A stretch of 64,000 nucleotides of DNA from an uncultured Clostridia bacterium (GTDB taxonomy: Bacteria; Bacillota; Clostridia; Oscillospirales; Acutalibacteraceae). Each line of letters begins with the position of its first letter. Within the stretch, counting starts at the first letter, position 1. The notes under the pieces were generated by a model, which worked only from the letters and a program-made list of their open reading frames with translations, was not told where the DNA came from and did not search any database. The stretch spans positions 217,428 through 281,427 of the forward strand of contig CAMJMQ010000001.1 in the NCBI GenBank assembly GCA_946407065.1. Reading direction: 5' to 3'. This document shows positions 60,301 through 64,000 of the stretch, one piece after another. A program made the translations under genes and the position numbers.

Positions 60301-63300
60301 TCAGTTTGCAGGATTGCCGATCGGATACTTGACAGTCATGCCCGCGAGATAACGCTGGATCAGAGTTACGTCAAGAATATCGACTTCGCCGTCGCCGTTT
60401 ACATCAGCAAGAGTAGCGTTGAAGTTGTCGCCTACGGGCATCTGAGCGTCATAGCGCTGGATCAGAGCCGCGTCAGCAGCGGTGACTTCACCGTCGCCGT
60501 CAGCATCGCCGAGGATGGAGGCGGGAGTATCGCTGCCCCAAGTGACAGTCATCTTCGCGCCGGTCTTGGATTCGAAGTCAAAGCCGGTGAGGTCGAGCTG
60601 CATCTTGATGGTGGTGCCTGCGGTCAGACCGGTGATCTTGAGGTTGGTAGAACCGTTGTAGATCGCGTCGGTCTCTACGCCGTTAGCGATAACACCGTTG
60701 TCGCCCAGACCGAAGTTGTGGGTCCACGCGTCGTTGACTGCGAACTTGAACTCTACGTCGGAGGGGTCAAACTCGCCGAGAGTGAACTCGATCTCATAAA
60801 CGCCGTCGGAAACCTTTGACATATGGTTAGAAGCTGCCTTCTCATTCCAGAATTCATTGTTCAGCCAGTTGTCGCCGTCAGAGGAACCGTTACCAACCGC
60901 GGTTACGGACTGAACGTCCAGACCGCCGATGATTTCGACGATATCGCCCTCTACCCAAGTCTTTTCGCCGTCGCAGTATACGGTGAAGGTACCCGCGCCG
61001 GTGAGGTTGAAGGTGACGTTGTTGCCGGTCTCGTCGCCGATCCAGGTCTCGCCGTTCTTGACAGCCTTGAGCTGGACGTCGGTCATCGCACCGGAAACAG
61101 TGTATTCCTTATACCATACGTCGTTAGCATACTCCATGGAGTTGTTAGCGTCGTTGCCGTTCCAGGAAGTACCGAAGATCTCGGTAGCGTTACCTGCTAC
61201 GATGAAGGTATCGCCGGTAACGGGCTCGGTGGGAGCAGGCTCGGTCGGAGCGGGCTCGGTGGGAGCAGGCTCAGTGGGAGCAGGCTCAGTGGGAGCAGGC
61301 TCGGTGGGAGCGGGCTCGGTGGGAGCAGGCTCGGTGGGAGCAGGCTCGGTGGGAGCGGGCTCGGTGGGAGGTACATAGTCGGCGGTCTTCTCGAACTTGT
61401 ACATATAGCCGCCTACTTTAGCGCCGTGAGCTGCGGGATCACCCTCGGGATCGCTCATGGTATAAACCTTGATCCAACCTTCTTCGGGGTTGCCGTCGCC
61501 GTTGGGACGGAAGTAGATAGTGTAGATGCCGTCCTCGGGTACAGTACGGTTGTTGTCTACGCCGTCAGGATAGTAGGAAGTAACGCTAGTGCCACGCTTC
61601 GAGGACTTAACGACCTTGAAGCTGTCACCGATGATCTCGGGACCGGCAGGATCGGAGTTCTTGATGGGGTTGCCGAACTGGTCAACGCCGAGCTCAGCCT
61701 TCCGGAGTGCGATACCTTCGATCTTGTACAGACCATCCTCTACCTCGGTCATCTCAAGAGCGGGATCAAGGCTCCAGTTCTGGTTCATGGAGGCGATAGT
61801 ACCATAGAGATAGTAGGTGTTGGGCTTGAGAGAGGGAGCGGGCTCGGTAGGAGCTACGGTGGGAGCGGGCTCGGTAGGAGCGGGCTCGGTGGGAGCAGGC
61901 TCGGTCGGAGCGGGCTCGGTGGGTTCTGCGGGAGCAGTCCAGGTAACCAGCATATCAGCGCCGGTCTTGGTCTTGAAATCAAAGTTAGACAGGTCGATGC
62001 GGATCCTGATGGTGGTGCCGGGGGTCAGACCGGTGATCTTGAGGTTGGTGGAACCGTTGTAGACAGCCTCGGAGACAACGTCGTTCTCAATAACGCCGTC
62101 GTCAGCCAGACCGAAGTTGTTGGTCCAAGCGTCGTTGATCGCGAACTTGAACTCGAGGTCGCTGGGATCATACTCGCCGAGGGTGTACTCAGCCTCGTAG
62201 TAAGAATCCCATGTATTAGTCATGTGGTTAGCTTCGGCAGCCGGATCCCATGCAATGTTGTTCAGCCAGCCGCTGCCGTCAGGGGTACCGTTACCAACCA
62301 AGGTGACGGACTCGATATCCAGCTGTTCGTTGAAGGAGACGATATCGCCCTCTACCCATGCCTTTTCGCCGTCGCAGCATACGGTGAAGGTGCCTGCGCC
62401 GGTGAGGTCAAAGGTGACGTTGTTGCCGGTCTCATCGCCGATCCAGGTAGTGCCGTTCTTGACGACCTTGAGCTGGACGTCCTTCATCGCGTCTGTGACG
62501 GTGTAGGACTTAGCGAACATACCGCCCGCCTCTTCCATGGCGTTGTTGGCGTCGTTGCCGTTCCAGGAAGTACCGAAGATATCCTTAGCGTTACCTGCTA
62601 CAATGAAAGTATCAGCAACAACAGGCTCGGTGGGAGCGGGCTCGGTCGGAGCGGGCTCGGTGGGAGCAGGCTCGGTCGGAGCGGGCTCGGTGGGAGCGGG
62701 CTCGGTCGGAGCGGGCTCGGTCGGAGCGGGCTCGGTGGGAGTGGGCTCGTCCTCGTGATAGCCTACGTGCTCGCCTGCCTCGTTAAAGTGGTCGGGGTTC
62801 ACGCAGTTCTCTTCAGCAGAGGTGAACTCATCGGAATCGGTTCTGTAGTTACCATAGCAGCCGTTGCCATAGTAGAAGTACCACGTACCGCCGATGGTCT
62901 GCTTGCCGGAGAAGGTGTTGATATCAGCCTGGCTGGGATCGGTGATGAAGATGCAGCCATCCATATCGAATTCGTTGTAGGTATCTTCCCACAGACCATC
63001 CCAATCGTAAGCATAAGCGCCTTCGACGCTCATATCGAGGGTCTGAGCAGCGTAGTAATAAACTTCCTGAGTAGAATCAGTACCGCCGTCTACGCCGTTG
63101 TTGAAGATGAAGGATACGGTGTTGCCGTCGCCGGGGATCTCAGCAGAGTAGATGCAGTTATCTGCGTCCTCAAGGTTCATCCTGAAGCCGGGCCAGCTCA
63201 TTTTGATATCGGAGGGAGCATCCCACCAGTACATACCGGCATAGTAGTTGCCGTCCTCAGCAAGATTGAACTTGTTCTGCCACGACGGGGTTCTGGAACC

Positions 63301-63582
63301 CGCGGGGAGCACGAGCTCATTGTAAGCCGGAATAATCTCACCCGTTTCGGGGTCGACACTCTCTTTGTGCTCAACATAGACGTCATCGGCCGCAATAGGA
63401 CCGTTCTTGCCGTTGGGCATCTGGAAATAGATCTTTGCCATCGGGCCATCATATTCAGCATCAGCCACTGCATCATCGTACGAAGGCGCATCAGTGTCTA
63501 CTACATTGTAGGCGTTGAACGCTACGACGGTCGTGGATAAGACCAACATGAGAGCCAAAAGTACGCTAATAAACTTTCTCAT
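60301..63582 (-). CDS. Large secreted dockerin protein with multiple starch-binding-like modules
   Basis: This is a 1093-residue protein: signal peptide (residues 1-24); CBM26-like module at ~45-275 (FQMPNGKNGP, GMYWWDAP, WPGFRMNL, FIFNNGVDGG); a long (PTEPA)n linker; then a pair of beta modules at ~320-550 (TFIVAGN...FGTSWNGND, followed by VTLVGNGTPDGSGWLNN...AINDAWTNNFG) that look like X25/SusE-type starch-binding domains. After another linker comes a single domain (NTYYLYGTIASMNQNW, residues ~585-730). A long linker and a near copy of the module pair (~785-1015) follow, then a dockerin (~1020-1085; GDADGDGEVTAADA, DVNGDGEVDILDV). It is likely a multivalent starch-binding component of an amylosome-like complex. 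The start has AAGGAGG. Confidence 0.85.
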   Translation of the reverse strand: MRKFISVLLALMLVLSTTVVAFNAYNVVDTDAPSYDDAVADAEYDGPMAKIYFQMPNGKNGPIAADDVYVEHKESVDPETGEIIPAYNELVLPAGSRTPSWQNKFNLAEDGNYYAGMYWWDAPSDIKMSWPGFRMNLEDADNCIYSAEIPGDGNTVSFIFNNGVDGGTDSTQEVYYYAAQTLDMSVEGAYAYDWDGLWEDTYNEFDMDGCIFITDPSQADINTFSGKQTIGGTWYFYYGNGCYGNYRTDSDEFTSAEENCVNPDHFNEAGEHVGYHEDEPTPTEPAPTEPAPTEPAPTEPAPTEPAPTEPAPTEPAPTEPVVADTFIVAGNAKDIFGTSWNGNDANNAMEEAGGMFAKSYTVTDAMKDVQLKVVKNGTTWIGDETGNNVTFDLTGAGTFTVCCDGEKAWVEGDIVSFNEQLDIESVTLVGNGTPDGSGWLNNIAWDPAAEANHMTNTWDSYYEAEYTLGEYDPSDLEFKFAINDAWTNNFGLADDGVIENDVVSEAVYNGSTNLKITGLTPGTTIRIRIDLSNFDFKTKTGADMLVTWTAPAEPTEPAPTEPAPTEPAPTEPAPTVAPTEPAPSLKPNTYYLYGTIASMNQNWSLDPALEMTEVEDGLYKIEGIALRKAELGVDQFGNPIKNSDPAGPEIIGDSFKVVKSSKRGTSVTSYYPDGVDNNRTVPEDGIYTIYFRPNGDGNPEEGWIKVYTMSDPEGDPAAHGAKVGGYMYKFEKTADYVPPTEPAPTEPAPTEPAPTEPAPTEPAPTEPAPTEPAPTEPAPTEPAPTEPVTGDTFIVAGNATEIFGTSWNGNDANNSMEYANDVWYKEYTVSGAMTDVQLKAVKNGETWIGDETGNNVTFNLTGAGTFTVYCDGEKTWVEGDIVEIIGGLDVQSVTAVGNGSSDGDNWLNNEFWNEKAASNHMSKVSDGVYEIEFTLGEFDPSDVEFKFAVNDAWTHNFGLGDNGVIANGVETDAIYNGSTNLKITGLTAGTTIKMQLDLTGFDFESKTGAKMTVTWGSDTPASILGDADGDGEVTAADAALIQRYDAQMPVGDNFNATLADVNGDGEVDILDVTLIQRYLAGMTVKYPIGNPAN
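61219..61372. repeat. 15-bp tandem repeats encoding the (PTEPA)n linker
   Basis: About ten head-to-tail units of ggctcggtgggagca and close variants. Similar arrays lie at 62628-62750 (about eight units) and near 61838-61925 in the same gene. They are coding, and prone to length change. Confidence 0.9.
62628..62750. repeat. 15-bp tandem repeats, second linker array
   Basis: About eight units of the same 15-bp repeat as at 61219-61372, coding for the linker after the CBM26-like module. Confidence 0.9.
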
Positions 63583-63618
63583 AATTTCCTCCTTATAATA
63601 ATTTTATCGCGTAGTTTA

Positions 63619-63647
63619 ATCATAGCATAAAGTTTCAAAATATTCAA
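63619..63647 (-). promoter_or_regulatory. Promoter of the large dockerin gene
   Basis: TTGAAT (63642-63647), a 17-base spacer and TATGAT (63619-63624). It shares TTGAATATTTTGAAA with the promoter at 55000-55028. Confidence 0.8.
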
Positions 63648-64000
63648 TAATAAATTTCGCGATTGGAAAAATTTTTACGTGGTTTTTTCCATTTTTGGCA
63701 ATGCGACGAAAGTCTTGGTTGTATTGTCCAAAAACCTTTCTCCTCTGTTGGTGAAAATCACGGAAGATACGACAAATCAACAGAATTCAAGCAGAAATCC
63801 TAGTGCGATTTGCACGAACGGAAGATGAAGAATACCTGTGGATCAAGCATATTTTTGCGCTCGGAGGCTTTCTCCCTGGGGTGGGCTGACTGATAAGAGG
63901 AAGGATTTGTGTACTGCTCGCGCAGGTCGTCGGAGACACGTGTCGACGGGTGGGATGTGCTTCGCGTTTGGGTGGGATATGACGGATAGGTTTCGGGACG
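63648..64000. other. Right-edge intergenic stretch
   Basis: No gene with a start signal was recognised. The palindrome GACACGTGTC near 63935 recalls a similar one near 57909, so both may belong to one dispersed repeat family. Confidence 0.5.

Noticed and set aside
61219..61372. Regular short repeats that might suggest a CRISPR array
   Set aside because: The units are 15-bp head-to-tail copies without spacers and translate in frame to a Pro/Thr/Glu linker.
60823..63540. 905-residue plus-strand reading frame rich in Gly, Ser, Leu and Arg
   Set aside because: It is the exact antisense of the dockerin protein's (PTEPA)n linkers and modules. It has no ribosome site or promoter, and the sense frame has a signal peptide and dockerin.

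Overview
The window looks like a low-GC Gram-positive gut Clostridium, most like a starch-degrading Ruminococcus of the R. bromii type. The evidence is four adjacent secreted proteins that end in type I dockerins (several with starch-binding-like modules and Pro/Thr/Glu linkers), a spoVAD sporulation gene, AGGAGG-type ribosome sites, TTGACA/TATAAT promoters, and a long teichoic-acid/capsule-type glycan cluster. No tRNA, rRNA, CRISPR array or intact insertion sequence was seen.

Region 1 (1-31.4 kb, all minus strand) is a surface-glycan locus read from a strong promoter near 31.45 kb. It begins with an SDR, a phosphoglycosyltransferase, an acyltransferase and a split transketolase. These are followed by glycosyltransferases, an EpsG-like polymerase, a pyruvyl-transferase-like protein and UDP-GlcNAc 2-epimerase. 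Next come a Wzm/Wzt ABC exporter and a phosphonate module: a PEP-mutase/cytidylyltransferase fusion, a radical-SAM/cytidylyltransferase fusion, phosphonopyruvate decarboxylase and a CDP-glycerol-type transferase. The last part (1-7.4 kb) is visibly rearranged. It holds a second, headless Wzt copy fused to an aldolase fragment, a cytidylyltransferase with an in-frame stop, a CDP-glucose 4,6-dehydratase branch, and a perfect 349-bp direct repeat of a glycosyltransferase 5' end. A flippase remnant at 15 kb shows that the locus has changed export genes.

Region 2 (31.5-48 kb) is an accessory or defence-type island. It carries an uncharacterised operon (nitrilase-fold hydrolase, winged-helix protein, acidic protein) divergent from a 1509-residue STAND NTPase with an N-terminal Cap4/DUF4297-like nuclease domain. 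Further on are an HTH fragment beside a perfect operator palindrome, a DUF4143 ATPase, a sigma-like gene pair, a PBECR4-type nuclease preceded by its own structured small RNA, and a DUF3990 ADP-ribosyltransferase-like gene fused to an HTH with a coupled partner. Two 56-bp direct repeats flank the last two modules. The right copy lies inside the broken 3' end of spoVAD.

Region 3 (48.6-51.7 kb) is a small operon of two nucleotidyltransferase-family proteins with a VanZ-like protein between them. Region 4 (51.8-64 kb) holds the four dockerin genes. Each has its own promoter, and a terminator hairpin is seen 3' of each. They probably belong to a cell-surface starch-binding (amylosome-like) system.
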